Assembly (NCBI RefSeq): GCF_001038625.1 | Contig: NZ_CP011803.1 | Coordinates: 3,968,001-4,032,000 of the forward strand | Direction of reading: 5' to 3' | DNA: 64,000 nucleotides | From: Clostridium carboxidivorans P7 | GTDB taxonomy: Bacteria; Bacillota; Clostridia; Clostridiales; Clostridiaceae | In this document: positions 45,996 through 55,838 of the stretch, in pieces | Layout: each line of letters begins with the position of its first letter | Position numbering within the stretch: position 1 is the first letter of the stretch | Made by a program: the position numbers and the translations under genes | The notes under the pieces: generated by a model | The model's input: the letters and a program-made list of their open reading frames with translations, nothing else | Databases searched by the model: none | What the model was told of the DNA's origin: nothing

Positions 45996-46073
45996 ATAAT
46001 TTCATTCCCCTTAAAATTGTAATTTATAATATCTTTTAAGCTCATAATAATCTTATACAATCTATTATACATT

Positions 46074-46140
46074 TATTGGAGTATAACTACCAACAAAAAG
46101 AAAGCCTGTATTTGTTGTAGCTGCCACAGACTTTCTTCAT
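46074..46140 (-). terminator. Hairpin between replication-type gene and cREC gene
   Basis: GAAAGCCTGT and ACAGACTTTC pair imperfectly over about 10 bases in the 250-base spacer, with a short T-run. It may terminate the preceding minus-strand unit at 46264. Confidence 0.45.
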
Positions 46141-46263
46141 TCATATTATAAAAATCCCATATATCTAAATCACATTAATATTTTATATAGAAGTTCTTGT
46201 TCAATACACAATTTAAAGTTTGTAGCAATTTCCACTTTCATAAGTTCATTTATATAGAAATGC

Positions 46264-46740
46264 TTATTTCCATATAAATTCATCTGGAATAATTGCAATC
46301 TCAATTTCAGGAAATTCTTTTTCAAATGTTCTCTTTTGATTTTCCAAGCATATTATTGCTATACTACTTTTTCGAGAATAATTATATTGATTTACCTGCT
46401 GATCCTGCCTTATCTTTACTATCTTCTCACCATCATTATTAATAAGAACTATAGCTTGTTTACCATTTTCTATGGTGTAATCTGCATATTTCCAATCAGT
46501 TTTCCCATAATCATTCCCATATAAATATTTTATGGCCTCTTCTTTTATATTCCTATTTCCTAATTCCATTAACAGTTCTATTCCCTGTTCCGTGAAAGGC
46601 AATACCATTTGTTCTCCTACTCCTAAACTATCTAGTGTTCTTTTATATAACCCCATAGTTAAAGCATCTCCTGGCAAAATAACCACTCTTTCTATTCTTC
46701 TATTTCCTTCTTTTATTTTATCTTCTCCAAATAAGTGCAT
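46264..46740 (-). CDS. Second half of a replication-relaxation-type protein (overlapping frame)
   Basis: A 158-aa frame starting at an ATG inside the end of the gene at 46718-47251 (23-base overlap). It reads GNRRIERVVILPGDALTMGL near residue 12, then IENGKQAIVLINNDGEKIVKI, and IPDEFIWK at the end, an alpha/beta domain of unknown activity. In one continuous protein the neighbour's end would flow into this text as EIVQNA followed by LFGEDKIKEGN, so the pair may be one gene split by a frameshift. A ribosome site for independent translation is not obvious. Plasmid and integrative-element replication genes of this size exist, which fits the context. Confidence 0.5.
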   Translation of the reverse strand: MHLFGEDKIKEGNRRIERVVILPGDALTMGLYKRTLDSLGVGEQMVLPFTEQGIELLMELGNRNIKEEAIKYLYGNDYGKTDWKYADYTIENGKQAIVLINNDGEKIVKIRQDQQVNQYNYSRKSSIAIICLENQKRTFEKEFPEIEIAIIPDEFIWK

Positions 46741-47251
46741 TTTGCACTATTTCTTCTTTTATATGTTTTATATAAGCTGCTTTTATTTTTATATGGCTGC
46801 TGATATTCTTTCCTTGTTTTAAAGTTCCTAGATTGTAGATGTAATACTCTTTTTCGGTTATCCTACTCCTTATTTTACCATAAGACTGTAGTTTTCTACC
46901 TGCTAGTTTTTCAATATCTTTTAATTTCCAACTCGGATAGCATTCATACACGTTTTGGAGTGGAATTAAGACTTCAGATATTTTTTCCAATCTTTCTCTT
47001 GCGTATTTATCTCCTGAGATTTGCTTTAGGTCAGTTTCACCTATAGATTCTAGATATCTCTTTTCTTTTATGCCCATGTAGGCATATTTATTTGTTTTAA
47101 TGATATACTTTGCATCTGCCAATGTCTTCTTTCTTCGTATATAATATTGACTACTATCATCATAAATTCTACGTATGGATTCATTATTTAAAATTCCATA
47201 AGCAGCTATCATTTTTAACAGTTTTATATCCCTTTCCTGTAAATACATCAT
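46718..47251 (-). CDS. Replication-relaxation-like winged-helix protein
   Basis: A 177-aa protein with a winged helix-turn-helix at its start (LQERDIKLLKMIAAYGILNN, then IRRIYDDSSQYYIRRKKTL) and a second DNA-binding-like region (PSWKLKDIEKLAGRKLQSYG). This resembles the replication-relaxation family of clostridial plasmids and integrative elements. The start follows a GGAG-like GAGATGG site. The final residues overlap the next frame, and the two may be one broken gene. Upstream DNA carries repeated GTATACAAAA words, possibly its binding sites. Confidence 0.6.
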   Translation of the reverse strand: MMYLQERDIKLLKMIAAYGILNNESIRRIYDDSSQYYIRRKKTLADAKYIIKTNKYAYMGIKEKRYLESIGETDLKQISGDKYARERLEKISEVLIPLQNVYECYPSWKLKDIEKLAGRKLQSYGKIRSRITEKEYYIYNLGTLKQGKNISSHIKIKAAYIKHIKEEIVQNALIWRR

Positions 47252-47662
47252 CTTATTTTTCCATCTCCTGTCTCATATTTTTTCTCATTTTATTCTACTT
47301 TTTTTAATGTAAAAGCAGGTTTTTAGGGTTTTTTTCTTTTACTTTTTTCCTTATTTATTCTTCCATTTTTTTATCAGTATTTTTAGTTATTATTATTATT
47401 TTCATAAGCAGCAGGTGCCATCTCAGTTATAGAAAAAAAGCAAAACTAGTCAGGAGAGCTTTAATTGGTCAAAAGTGCTTCGTTGCACTCAACTTTTGTA
47501 AAAATCATCCCTCTTAACCTCTGATAATATAAGGCTTTTAAGTTTTTTTGTATATACAAAAAAAAATCTCTTGTTTTTTTAACTTTTTGTATACTTTTTT
47601 GTTCCAAAAACGTTGAGTTTTCGTGAGCTAAATAATAAGTTTTTTGTATACATTTTTCAAAA
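47252..47662. other. Non-coding stretch with repeated GTATACAAAAA words
   Basis: No gene is supported. Between about 47545 and 47655 the word GTATACAAAAA (or its complement TTTTTGTATAC) occurs three times, once as the palindromic TTTTTGTATATACAAAAA near 47548. It lies upstream of the replication-type gene and may be an operator or set of iterons. Confidence 0.5.
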
Positions 47663-47876
47663 TTAATCTATTCCATTTAAAATGCTCTCAGGTATTTTTT
47701 CGTCTCCAAAAATAAACACTTCTACATGAGGATTTTCGGACGAAATAATTCCCTCAAAACCAAATTTCAATATAGTATTATTATCATCTTTTATAATCCT
47801 TGATAACACAATTCCATCTATCAATGGTTTGAAGAATTTATTATCACAATCAAATTTTATAGGGTGAAAAAACTTA
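47663..47876 (-). pseudogene. Possible displaced 3' part of the 139-aa gene
   Basis: The minus strand has an open frame of about 70 codons with no start (FDCDNKFFKPLIDGIVLSRI, then HVEVFIFGDEKIPESILNG, TAA stop at 47663). It begins just where the gene at 47874-48293 stops, in a different frame. A one- or two-base indel near 47870 would fuse both into a protein of roughly 210 aa. The text looks protein-like, but no family is known. Confidence 0.4.
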
Positions 47877-48293
47877 CATCACACAAAAACTTTTTTTATA
47901 TTTTTCTATAGAAAATCCTTCCCACTTTCTAATCAAAAGAGCCATATTATTCTCCCATGTATTCGCAAAATAACCGGCGGCTGCATTAGCTGTTTTTATA
48001 TATATTGTTGGTAATACGTCTGGTATATATATCTTTATTCGATCTCCATTGTATTCAAGTTTCCACTCAGGATATATAAGTTGTTTTAGTTGTTCTAAAA
48101 GGATCTCATTAATTTCAAAATCCTTTAAAAGTGTAATAAATTGTGCTATTTCTTTATGTAAAATCATACGCTGCCTTTCCAATTGTTTATATTCTTCCAC
48201 TTTCTTTTTTATATTTTTATCTTTTGGTAAATAGAGATCTACAAAACATAAATCATCTACCCAAGCCTTATGAGATTTTCCTTTTCTTTTCAT
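47874..48293 (-). CDS. Hypothetical protein, 139 aa
   Basis: A soluble, basic protein beginning MKRKGKSHKAWVDDLCFVDL, with a central coiled-coil-like helix (EEYKQLERQRMILHKEIAQF) and an ending TWENNMALLIRKWEGFSIEK. The ribosome site is AAAGGTGG at a normal distance. No family is recognised. It may be truncated, since further coding-like text follows in another frame (47663-47876). It lies next to a repeat-dense region that may be an origin or centromere, so a DNA-binding partition or replication role is possible but unproven. Confidence 0.45.
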   Translation of the reverse strand: MKRKGKSHKAWVDDLCFVDLYLPKDKNIKKKVEEYKQLERQRMILHKEIAQFITLLKDFEINEILLEQLKQLIYPEWKLEYNGDRIKIYIPDVLPTIYIKTANAAAGYFANTWENNMALLIRKWEGFSIEKYKKSFCVM

Positions 48294-49080
48294 ATATAGA
48301 TAACCACCTTTCTAAATTTATATAACATCATGTAATACATGATAATATATGATAGTGCATGATAAAATACTTTAATATATTTGTTTATCTTGCATAATAA
48401 TATGACACTAAAAACAATATACATTTCTACAAAACCACTGTATCTCAAAGATCCAAGATCATTTTTTTCAACATTGCGACAAATATCATGCATTTTAATG
48501 TAAATTATTGTACTACATGATATTGAATTGTAATATATGATTATATATGATAAATTATTATTTTACATGATTTTATGCTGTAAAAAATTAAATTACATTA
48601 GAGAATAGTATTTTGCATGATAAAATATTGTTTTGTCATGTATTATATTATAAAATATTACAGTAGAATAACTTGTGTATTTTTTTGATAAAAGTATTAT
48701 ATTTCAATGGCTTAGACATATTTATCAGAATAATGTAAAAACATCATGTGAATTATTACAATATATGATTTTATAATAATTTATCATATAATATAATACA
48801 TTACATGATATTATAATAGTCTGTCATTTATTATCATATAAAATACTATAGTATAAAAATTCGTGAATTTTTTAATAAAAGCATTACGTCTCAATGGTTT
48901 AAGTTTACTTGTAAGAATAATCCAAAAACATCATGCAAATTATTGTAATATATGATTGTATATGATAACTTAATATAATAACTTATAATACATGATTTTA
49001 TGCTGTAAAATATTAAAATACATTAGAAAATAGTATTTTGCATGATAAACTATTTTTAAATAGCAATTTATAAATATAAA
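48294..49080. repeat. AT-rich repeat array (TATGATA/CATGATA words; units A1-B1-B2-A2)
   Basis: About 800 bases of dispersed direct and inverted repeats. The word CATGATA or its variants recurs many times. Two longer units are each present twice: unit A at 48565-48624 and 48990-49049 (60 bases, a few mismatches), and unit B at about 48685-48770 and 48873-48956. Their order is A-B-B-A. No convincing gene lies here. The arrangement resembles an iteron origin or partition centromere. Confidence 0.7.
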
Positions 49081-49093
49081 ATGTTATTTAAAA

Positions 49094-49137
49094 AAGCTAC
49101 CGTACATCTCAAATTAAGATACGATAGCTTTTTAATT
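49094..49137. terminator. Terminator-like hairpin next to the repeat array
   Basis: AAAAAAGCTACCGTA and TACGATAGCTTTTTA pair with one mismatch, with A and T runs at both ends. Confidence 0.55.
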
Positions 49138-49261
49138 TAAATTTGCTATATTATTTCATCATTTCAATTTAACACACAATACTTTTACATCACACATATT
49201 TATATCTTATTTATAAAAAATAAGGTTTACTCCTTACAATAATTTCATAAATATTCAAAGA

Positions 49262-49305
49262 TAATTAAAAGCACCTCAAAATTCAATCTGAATAATGGGT
49301 GCTTT
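49262..49305 (-). terminator. Intrinsic terminator after the chemoreceptor at 49318
   Basis: On the minus strand TAAAGCACC and GGTGCTTTT flank a loop of about 24 bases, with a T-rich tail, shortly after the stop at 49318. Confidence 0.65.
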
Positions 49306-49317
49306 AATAAATATTAT

Positions 49318-50166
49318 TTAATCATATCGTTGAACAAATTTTTTTAATTGTTCTGTAATACTGTTTATATATTCTAAGTTTGAAGATATTTCCTGTGTGG
49401 ATGCGGCTTGTTCCTCACTGATACTTCCCGTAGATTCTATTGATTTATTAATTTCAGAAACTGAATTATTCATTTCTTTTAATATAGCTTCAATTTTTTT
49501 TGCCGATTCATGAGATTGTTCTGCAAGTTTTCTTATTTCATTAGCAACAACTGAAAATCCCCTACCATGTTCACCTGCCCTTGCAGCCTCAATTGACGCA
49601 TTTAATCCTAAAAGATTTGTCTGTGCTGCTACACTTTTAATAAATTCCAAAATCATTGAAGTATCTCGATACTTATCTGTTAAATCATGTGCTAAATCTA
49701 TTGATTGCTGCCCATAGTCTGAAAGCTCTACTGCACTTTTAGCTATTTGTTCAACATTTACTGATACTTGATTTATAGAAGAAGATAATTCTTTAACACT
49801 TTGTACCAAATTATGATTGTCATTCAAATCAATGCCTGAACTTAGAGTTCCTATAATTTTTTTATCAACCCCATAAATTGGTGTAAATATTGTCTTTATA
49901 GGTCTTCCATATACTTCATCAGGAATATCATCAAAAGTATTCTTACCTGTTCTTATACATTCCTCTATAGTACTTATTCCACTAATTGGCTTACCTGCAG
50001 GTAAATCAAGCTCAAACTCTCTTGCTCTATAATATGACAAGTATTCTTTCAAATCTGTCAAGCCAACAGCCATATCTTCACGAACAACTCTATTGATATA
50101 TGGAAGAACCAATTTGAATGCTTCCAAGATAGATTCATTTGTTTGAAACTCATTTGATTTTAGCAT
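49318..50166 (-). CDS. Soluble chemoreceptor with N-terminal sensor domain
   Basis: A 282-aa cytoplasmic methyl-accepting-type protein without membrane helices. The C-terminal signalling hairpin reads [20 protein letters not shown] near residues 187-206. The N-terminal 120 residues look like a PAS/Cache-type sensor ([18 protein letters not shown] start, then [20 protein letters not shown]). Ligand unknown; the location beside a sensor kinase suggests environmental sensing. The start follows AGGGAGG, and a terminator follows the gene. Confidence 0.88.
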   Translation of the reverse strand: MLKSNEFQTNESILEAFKLVLPYINRVVREDMAVGLTDLKEYLSYYRAREFELDLPAGKPISGISTIEECIRTGKNTFDDIPDEVYGRPIKTIFTPIYGVDKKIIGTLSSGIDLNDNHNLVQSVKELSSSINQVSVNVEQIAKSAVELSDYGQQSIDLAHDLTDKYRDTSMILEFIKSVAAQTNLLGLNASIEAARAGEHGRGFSVVANEIRKLAEQSHESAKKIEAILKEMNNSVSEINKSIESTGSISEEQAASTQEISSNLEYINSITEQLKKFVQRYD

Positions 50167-50342
50167 TTTGAAATTCCTCCCTTAAAACACATATTTTTTA
50201 ACTATCATTTACTTTTTAATTACATTATATCATATCACTTTATGTTATATGTGTAATTTTTTTGTAATATAAACATTTTTTAACGCATCTCAATTTAACT
50301 TTTTAAGATCAACAGAATATAAAGTTCAAATATCAAATTATA

Positions 50343-50420
50343 AAAAAGCAAGCATGGTATTAATATTATTTATCAATTATTATATTACTATATTTATTGC
50401 AATGTTCCCTTGCTTTTTAT
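50343..50420 (-). terminator. Hairpin after the sensor kinase
   Basis: AAAAAGCAAG and CTTGCTTTTT are perfect 10-base arms at the ends of a roughly 55-base loop downstream of the kinase stop at 50485. A second hairpin may lie within. It is probably the terminator, although the loop is long. Confidence 0.45.
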
Positions 50421-50484
50421 CAATATACTTTAGCTTAGACTCTTATCACACAGCTTGTACTCTTAACTGATTATATTATTAATA

Positions 50485-52287
50485 TTAACTACTAAGCGCA
50501 TTCAATTTATATATATCTGAAAACTCAATTCTTACTTTTTCATCATAATTGCTAATTGTGTTATTCAGTATTCTATTCTCTTCAATATTACCATTACTTA
50601 ATACTTTTGCTGGTAATTTTATTGTGAATTTAGTTCCTATTCCATATTTACTTTCTACAAAAATAGATCCCTTATGCATTTCTACTAATGATTTGACTAT
50701 AGATAACCCAATTCCACTGCCTTCATTTTTCCTTGTAAATGATTTATCTACTTGCCTAAACCTATCAAATATAGTATTTAGTTTATTTTGAGGTATACCT
50801 ATACCTGTATCTTTAACAGTAATAGTTATATAGTCTTTATCATCTATAATATTTACAAATATACTTCCTCCTGGTTCTGTGAATTTTACTGAATTTGATA
50901 AAAGATTAAGTATTATTCTTCCAACTTTATCCAAATCACAAGCAATAATTTTTTCTTCTAGATCAGTATCAAATGTAATACTTATATTATTATTTATATA
51001 TTTTGCTACTGACTGAGTGATTTCTTCAACTAAATTAACAATATTACAATTTACCATATTAAGTTCAATAAATTTGGAATCTATTTCAGTTGAATCAATT
51101 AAATTATTTATTAATCTTAACAATCTAAAGCAATTTTGTTTCTCCATATTTATATTATTTATTAATTTTTCCCTATTGATTGGATTTTCTCCATTTTCAA
51201 TTATCATTTTATTAAGTTGTATAGTTCCTAAAATAATATTAAGTGGTGTTTTAAGTTCATGGGAAATGTTAGCAAAAAATTCTGTTCTTAGTTTTTCTAA
51301 TTCACGAGTTTTATAAATTATTTGCTCTTTTTCAGATATGGTTTTTTGTTGTTCTATACTTTTAGATATATCATCATATACAACAACTATTTCTTCTGCT
51401 GATAATCTGTATATATAATAATTGTTCCTGTATATATTCATCTTGTAATCTTTATAAAATGTTGGATATAAATGTTTTGGTACACCAGTTCTCCAAACAT
51501 GTTTCATTATTTTAAATAAATCAGTATTTAAACCTTTAGGGAAAATTTTTTTAAAATTTTTGCCAATAACATCAACCTTATTAATTTTCTCAATTGATTC
51601 AGCAGCTTTATTTAAATCTTCAAAAATAAAGTTTTTTCCTCCGTTTTTTACATTATAAATTATTACAGCGCTTCTCATATTATTAAATAATTCCCTATAT
51701 TTAATTTCACTTTCCCGCAACTTATTTTCTGTTGCTTGTATATATTTAATTTTTGCTTCTAACATTCTCTCATCCAATGCTAATTGTAAATCTTTTTGAA
51801 TGCTATTTCTTAGAAGTTCTAAAAGTTTAACACATTTATTGTCATAATGATTTTCCTTATTATCCAAAACACATATAGTACCAAATATTTCACCATCTGG
51901 CCACATTATTGGTAATCCTAAGTATGATATCATATTTAGCTTAATATCAGGATTTTTCTGCCATAATGGATCTTTTAATGCATTAGGTACAAGAAGACAA
52001 TTTTTAGTTCCCACAACAGTTTCACAATAAAGGCCAGAATGTAGTTTTACATTTTCACCTATTTTATAAGGATTAAAAGTTGAATTGCTTCTAAGAAATA
52101 CTGAAAAATAATTTGCTTTAAGACGCATAATTAAAGCTGAAGGGACATTTATAGTTAATGAAATTATATCTACTATATCCTGCCATTTCTTTATTGTTAC
52201 GTTAGAAATGTTGGGTTTATCACCAGAAGTTATTTTCACTAAAACAGGTTGTTCTTCTGAACAAATTTTTACACTTGAGTACTCCAT
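50485..52287 (-). CDS. Sensor histidine kinase (GAF, PAS, HisKA, HATPase_c)
   Basis: A 600-aa cytoplasmic histidine kinase. A GAF-like domain covers residues about 25-185, with a PAS-like domain at about 195-315 (AVIIYNVKNGGKNFIFEDLN region). The phosphoacceptor histidine is in FFANISHELKTPLNIILG near residue 340. The ATPase domain has the N-box RIILNLLSNSVKF near 455, the G1 box DTGIGIPQ and the G2 box GSGIGLSIVKSL near 540-550. No response regulator gene lies beside it, so it is an orphan kinase. The start follows GGAGGG. Confidence 0.92.
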   Translation of the reverse strand: MEYSSVKICSEEQPVLVKITSGDKPNISNVTIKKWQDIVDIISLTINVPSALIMRLKANYFSVFLRSNSTFNPYKIGENVKLHSGLYCETVVGTKNCLLVPNALKDPLWQKNPDIKLNMISYLGLPIMWPDGEIFGTICVLDNKENHYDNKCVKLLELLRNSIQKDLQLALDERMLEAKIKYIQATENKLRESEIKYRELFNNMRSAVIIYNVKNGGKNFIFEDLNKAAESIEKINKVDVIGKNFKKIFPKGLNTDLFKIMKHVWRTGVPKHLYPTFYKDYKMNIYRNNYYIYRLSAEEIVVVYDDISKSIEQQKTISEKEQIIYKTRELEKLRTEFFANISHELKTPLNIILGTIQLNKMIIENGENPINREKLINNINMEKQNCFRLLRLINNLIDSTEIDSKFIELNMVNCNIVNLVEEITQSVAKYINNNISITFDTDLEEKIIACDLDKVGRIILNLLSNSVKFTEPGGSIFVNIIDDKDYITITVKDTGIGIPQNKLNTIFDRFRQVDKSFTRKNEGSGIGLSIVKSLVEMHKGSIFVESKYGIGTKFTIKLPAKVLSNGNIEENRILNNTISNYDEKVRIEFSDIYKLNALSS

Positions 52288-52580
52288 AATTTTCCCTCCA
52301 TTTTTTTACATAATTTGAAAAGTATATTATAATTATATATAAACATACAAAAAAAGTCTATATTTTTTCAACAACTTTATAAAATTTCATTTTTTGCTTA
52401 TTTATATAATTTTTTTTATATTTAGAACTGCAATCTATTTAAATATTAAATAACTTAATAAAAAACATTAAAATTTAATTTCATGCAACACAAAGAATTT
52501 TTTAACATATTTAAGGGGAATTTCAATATAAATGGAGAATATTATCATTAATAAAAAATCTATGAGAGGTGAATAATGAA

Positions 52581-52952
52581 ATGAGTATAAAATTTTCATC
52601 TGATCAAGGTAAAACAGTTATAAATTATTCTGTAGCAGCTTCTACAAAGATTTTTGACTATCCATTTTTTATTACTGATTCATGCAAGACAATAACTAAT
52701 AATAAAATAATTATTATCAAAGACACTAATGACCCTAATAAAAATTATTTGCTTAAAGACTTTGAAATTGTAGAAAATGGAGTAATCGGCGATGACATAA
52801 TTTTCAAACTTCAAGAAAAAAACACAAAAGCTTTAAAATCACTTATATTAAAAAATATAGAAGAAATTGAATTAAACGATGACTTTAGGAAAAAATACTA
52901 CATAACTTCAGATAACTTTAAAAATAGATCCTTAAAAGTTTTTTTTGAATAA
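52581..52952 (+). CDS. Hypothetical protein, 123 aa
   Basis: A small soluble protein beginning MSIKFSSDQGKTVINYSVAA with alternating beta-strand pattern and an ending KNRSLKVFFE. The ATG at 52581 is chosen because GAGAGGTG lies at the right distance; a GTG at 52569 overlaps that site. It is divergent from the histidine kinase and ends at a strong terminator. No family is recognised. Confidence 0.55.
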   Translation: MSIKFSSDQGKTVINYSVAASTKIFDYPFFITDSCKTITNNKIIIIKDTNDPNKNYLLKDFEIVENGVIGDDIIFKLQEKNTKALKSLILKNIEEIELNDDFRKKYYITSDNFKNRSLKVFFE

Positions 52953-52977
52953 ATATAGAAAAAATCAGAAAATTATT

Positions 52978-53001
52978 AGAGCCTTATGCAGGCTCTTTTT
53001 T
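52978..53001 (+). terminator. Intrinsic terminator after the 123-aa gene
   Basis: AGAGCC and GGCTCT flank a 7-base loop and are followed by a T-run of six or more. Confidence 0.75.
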
Positions 53002-53030
53002 ACATAAAATTGAAAAAGGAGTAATAATCA

Positions 53031-53075
53031 ATGAAAATAGACATTATAGAATTAGCTATAAATAAAGTAAGCTAA
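53031..53075 (+). CDS. 14-aa ORF with strong ribosome site (probable 5' remnant)
   Basis: An ATG follows AAAAAGGAG at good spacing and encodes MKIDIIELAINKVS before a TAA. It is too short for a normal protein; it may be the start of a gene destroyed by the insertion or deletion that placed repeat R2 nearby. Confidence 0.25.
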   Translation: MKIDIIELAINKVS

Positions 53076-53244
53076 TCTAAGTAATTGTTAGATCTTCAAA
53101 AATTCACTTATCGTGCGTTAAGTTTGTTATACCATTTTTTTAATTAAATTGAATAAAAAATAGTACTTTTAAGAGTGCTTCGGACTAAAAACATCTTAGA
53201 ATCATTTTAACTTCTACTGGAAATTAGTTCCCGAACTCACTCAT

Positions 53245-53484
53245 ATAGACATTGAATGCTATTTAATAACTTATGTTTTTTTCTATATTTCTCTAATCAT
53301 CTGAATCTCAAAAGTATTTTGTAACATACCAAAATGCATCTTCGGAAGTAACAAACTGTTACTTCCGAAATTTTATACGATAACTATACACTCTAGTCCC
53401 CCACGTACTCTGTGAAAGTGGCTGTCACCAAATCGAAGATTAGAACCTCCAACTCCACCTGCCAATAGTATAGGAACTTATTGG
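53245..53484. repeat. Long imperfect repeat, copy R2, with 12-base hairpin
   Basis: This is the counterpart of R1 (44545-44868): the GAATGCTATTTAATAA block, the hairpin TTCGGAAGTAAC-N5-GTTACTTCCGAA (53341-53369) and the CCAACTCCACCTGCCA/TATAGGAACTTATT end block. The order and orientation are the same. The middle parts of the two copies differ. Confidence 0.75.
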
Positions 53485-53504
53485 TATGATATGCTTGTTT
53501 TTCT

Positions 53505-54045
53505 ATATCACAAAGGTGAGATCGGCTCTTTGTTTAGAGATATAACTGATAAAAAACGGATTGAATAAGAACTTTCTATTACGAAAGAAAAATTAGCACA
53601 GATAACTGAAAAGAAATATCATAAATTATTTGATTCCATGTATGATTGTTTCTGTATTATAGAAGTAATATTTGATGATTATGGCAAACTAGTTGATTTT
53701 AAATTTATTGAAACAAATCCATCTTTCTTAAAGCAGCTTACCTTAAAAAATGTAAAAATAGAAGAAAAAACAGCAAGAGAATTGAAATTTGATTTCAAAG
53801 ATTACTTGTGTGAAGCCTATTCAAAAATTGTTTTGAATAGTAAATCTATACAATTTATAACCGATTTGTAAATTTAATTGATAAAAGTAGTAATGTAGAG
53901 ATATCAGTGAGGGACGACAGAATAGAAATGGAGCAAACAGACTAGATAAGATTTTTCAAAGATTCCATCGTATAGGCGAATCTCCTTCCCTTAATACTGA
54001 AGGTACTGGTATTGGATTGTCCATTGTAAAATCATTTGTTTATCC
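53505..54045 (+). pseudogene. Remnant of a PAS-type sensor histidine kinase
   Basis: Consecutive fragments of one kinase remain in several frames. The end of a PAS/PAC domain (GEIGSLFRDITDKKRIE) is followed by another PAS domain (MYDCFCIIEVIFDDYGKLVD, 53638-53871), and then a jump to the ATPase domain end (KIFQRFHRIGESPSL, then GTGIGLSIVKSF near 54000). The phosphoacceptor region and most of the ATPase domain are gone. It starts right beside repeat R2, so the rearrangement that created R2 may have destroyed it. Confidence 0.75.
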
Positions 54046-54101
54046 GAACAATTAACAAAATCAGTAAATTAAAATAACTAAAGAACTAGCAATGAAATTT
54101 T

Positions 54102-54147
54102 AAGAACCTATAGCTTAAATTGCAATTTAAGCTATAGGTTCTTTTTA
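54102..54147. terminator. Near-perfect palindrome, 20-base arms, between kinase remnant and hcp copy 2
   Basis: Arm AAGAACCTATAGCTTAAATT (54102-54121) and its exact complement (54124-54143) are separated by GC, with a T-run on the plus side. It is a likely terminator for either convergent unit. Confidence 0.7.
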
Positions 54148-54159
54148 ATTGGCTTGTAT

Positions 54160-55788
54160 CTATTTCATAAACATTTCTATATCAGAATCAACTGTACCTG
54201 TTCCTCCGATTCCAAAGTTCTCCACTAAAATCTTTACTACATTGGGTGATAAAAATCCTGGAAGCGTTGGTCCAAGATGTACATTCTTAACACCTAAGTA
54301 AAGTAGGGCTAATAAAACAATAACAGCTTTCTGTTCATACCATGCTATATTGTAAGCTATAGGCAGTTTATTTACATCATCAAGTCCAAACACTTCTTTA
54401 AGCTTGAGAGCTATTAATACTAACGAATATGAATCATTACACTGCCCTGCATCAAGTACTCTTGGAATGCCTCCAATATCTCCAAGTGGAAGCTTATTAT
54501 ATCTATATTTTGCACAACCAGCAGTAAGTATTACTGTATCTTTTGGAAGTTTCTCAGCAAACTCAGTGTAGTATTGTCTTGATTTCATCCTGCCATCACA
54601 ACCTGCCATAACAAAGAATTTCTTTATAGCTCCAGATTTAACGGCATCAATAACTTTATCTGCCAGAGCAAAAACCTGCTCATGAGCAAATCCACCAACA
54701 ATATTTCCCGTTTCAATTTCTGTCGGTGCCTTACAATTTTTAGCCATTTCAATAATTGGAGAAAAATCTTTTTTTCCATCTTTCTTTGCTTCAATATGAG
54801 TACATCCAGGATAACCGGATGCTCCAGAGGTAAATATTCTTCTTCTTACTTCTTCGCTTCTAGGCGGTACAATACAGTTTGTTGTAAAGAGAATAGGTCC
54901 GTTAAAGCTTTCAAACTCTTCAACCTGTCTCCACCATGAACTTCCATAATTTCCAACGAAGTTATCATACTTTTTAAAGAAAGGATAATAGTGCGCTGGA
55001 AGCATTTCACTGTGTGTATATACATCAACCCCTGTTCCTTTTGTTTGTTCAAGCAGTTGTTCAAGATCAGTCAAATCATGACCAGATATTAGTATAGCAG
55101 GGTTGTCCCTAGTTCCAATATTAACCTTTGTGATTTCAGGATTTCCATACTTGGAAGTATTAGCTTCATCAAGAAGTGCCATAGCACTAACTCCAAATTG
55201 ACCTGTCTTTAAGGTAAGTGTAACTAGTTCGTCCACTGATAAACTAGTATTCAGGATTCCAGCCATTGCTTCATATATAAATCCATAAATATCAAAATTC
55301 TCTTTTCCTATATTGAGGGCATGATGTGTGTAAGCTGCCATACCTTTAATACCGTAGGTAATGACTTCTTTTAATGATCTAATATCTTCATTTTCTGCAG
55401 CAAGAACTCCAACTTTACTAGCTTTCTCAATCATAGAAGCTCTATCAAATACTTCAAAACTAGCAGCATCATCTAACTGATCAATGTTAATTTGCTTTTT
55501 TAGATCATTTCTAATTTCAATTAATTTCATGATTTGCTTCTCTATAGCTGCATCATCAAAATTAGCATTGGTTATTGTAATAAAAAGACTCTTTAATACC
55601 TCATGATTTACAGTTCCAAGTGCTTTAACATCAAATTTTCCTTTAACAACAACCTCAGAAACTCCTTTTACTGTGTAAATAAGCAAGTCTTGTAACTTTG
55701 CTACTTCTTCATTTTTACCACATACACCTTTAATTGTACATCCTTTACCTCCAGCTGTCTCTTGACATTGATAACAAAACATTCCCAT
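54160..55788 (-). CDS. hcp: Hydroxylamine reductase / hybrid-cluster protein, copy 2
   Basis: A complete 542-aa Hcp. The N-terminal cluster cysteines are Cys5, Cys8, Cys17 and Cys23 ([15 protein letters not shown] start). The hybrid-cluster region is visible in [52 protein letters not shown] and DAGQCND. Length is typical of the anaerobe-type subclass. The start follows AAAGGAGG. A mutated rubredoxin gene lies upstream in the same direction, as if the two once formed a redox pair. It is very similar to copy 1 at the window's left end. Confidence 0.96.
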   Translation of the reverse strand: MGMFCYQCQETAGGKGCTIKGVCGKNEEVAKLQDLLIYTVKGVSEVVVKGKFDVKALGTVNHEVLKSLFITITNANFDDAAIEKQIMKLIEIRNDLKKQINIDQLDDAASFEVFDRASMIEKASKVGVLAAENEDIRSLKEVITYGIKGMAAYTHHALNIGKENFDIYGFIYEAMAGILNTSLSVDELVTLTLKTGQFGVSAMALLDEANTSKYGNPEITKVNIGTRDNPAILISGHDLTDLEQLLEQTKGTGVDVYTHSEMLPAHYYPFFKKYDNFVGNYGSSWWRQVEEFESFNGPILFTTNCIVPPRSEEVRRRIFTSGASGYPGCTHIEAKKDGKKDFSPIIEMAKNCKAPTEIETGNIVGGFAHEQVFALADKVIDAVKSGAIKKFFVMAGCDGRMKSRQYYTEFAEKLPKDTVILTAGCAKYRYNKLPLGDIGGIPRVLDAGQCNDSYSLVLIALKLKEVFGLDDVNKLPIAYNIAWYEQKAVIVLLALLYLGVKNVHLGPTLPGFLSPNVVKILVENFGIGGTGTVDSDIEMFMK

Positions 55789-55838
55789 TGTTAAACCTCC
55801 TTTTTATTATGCTGTAGTTTTAAAATAATCATAAAAAA

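Noticed and set aside
48290..48493. 67-aa minus-strand frame MHDICRNVEKND
   Set aside because: It ends inside the start of a better-supported gene, has no ribosome site and lies in the repeat array.
48294..49080. The repeated CATGATA array as a CRISPR array
   Set aside because: Repeats are short, variable and unevenly spaced, with no constant-length spacers, and there are no cas genes in the window.
53390..53484. tRNA or tmRNA end fragment (CCAACTCCACC) as an integration site
   Set aside because: No T-arm or acceptor-stem complement was found, and the same text in R1 runs into a protein-coding end.
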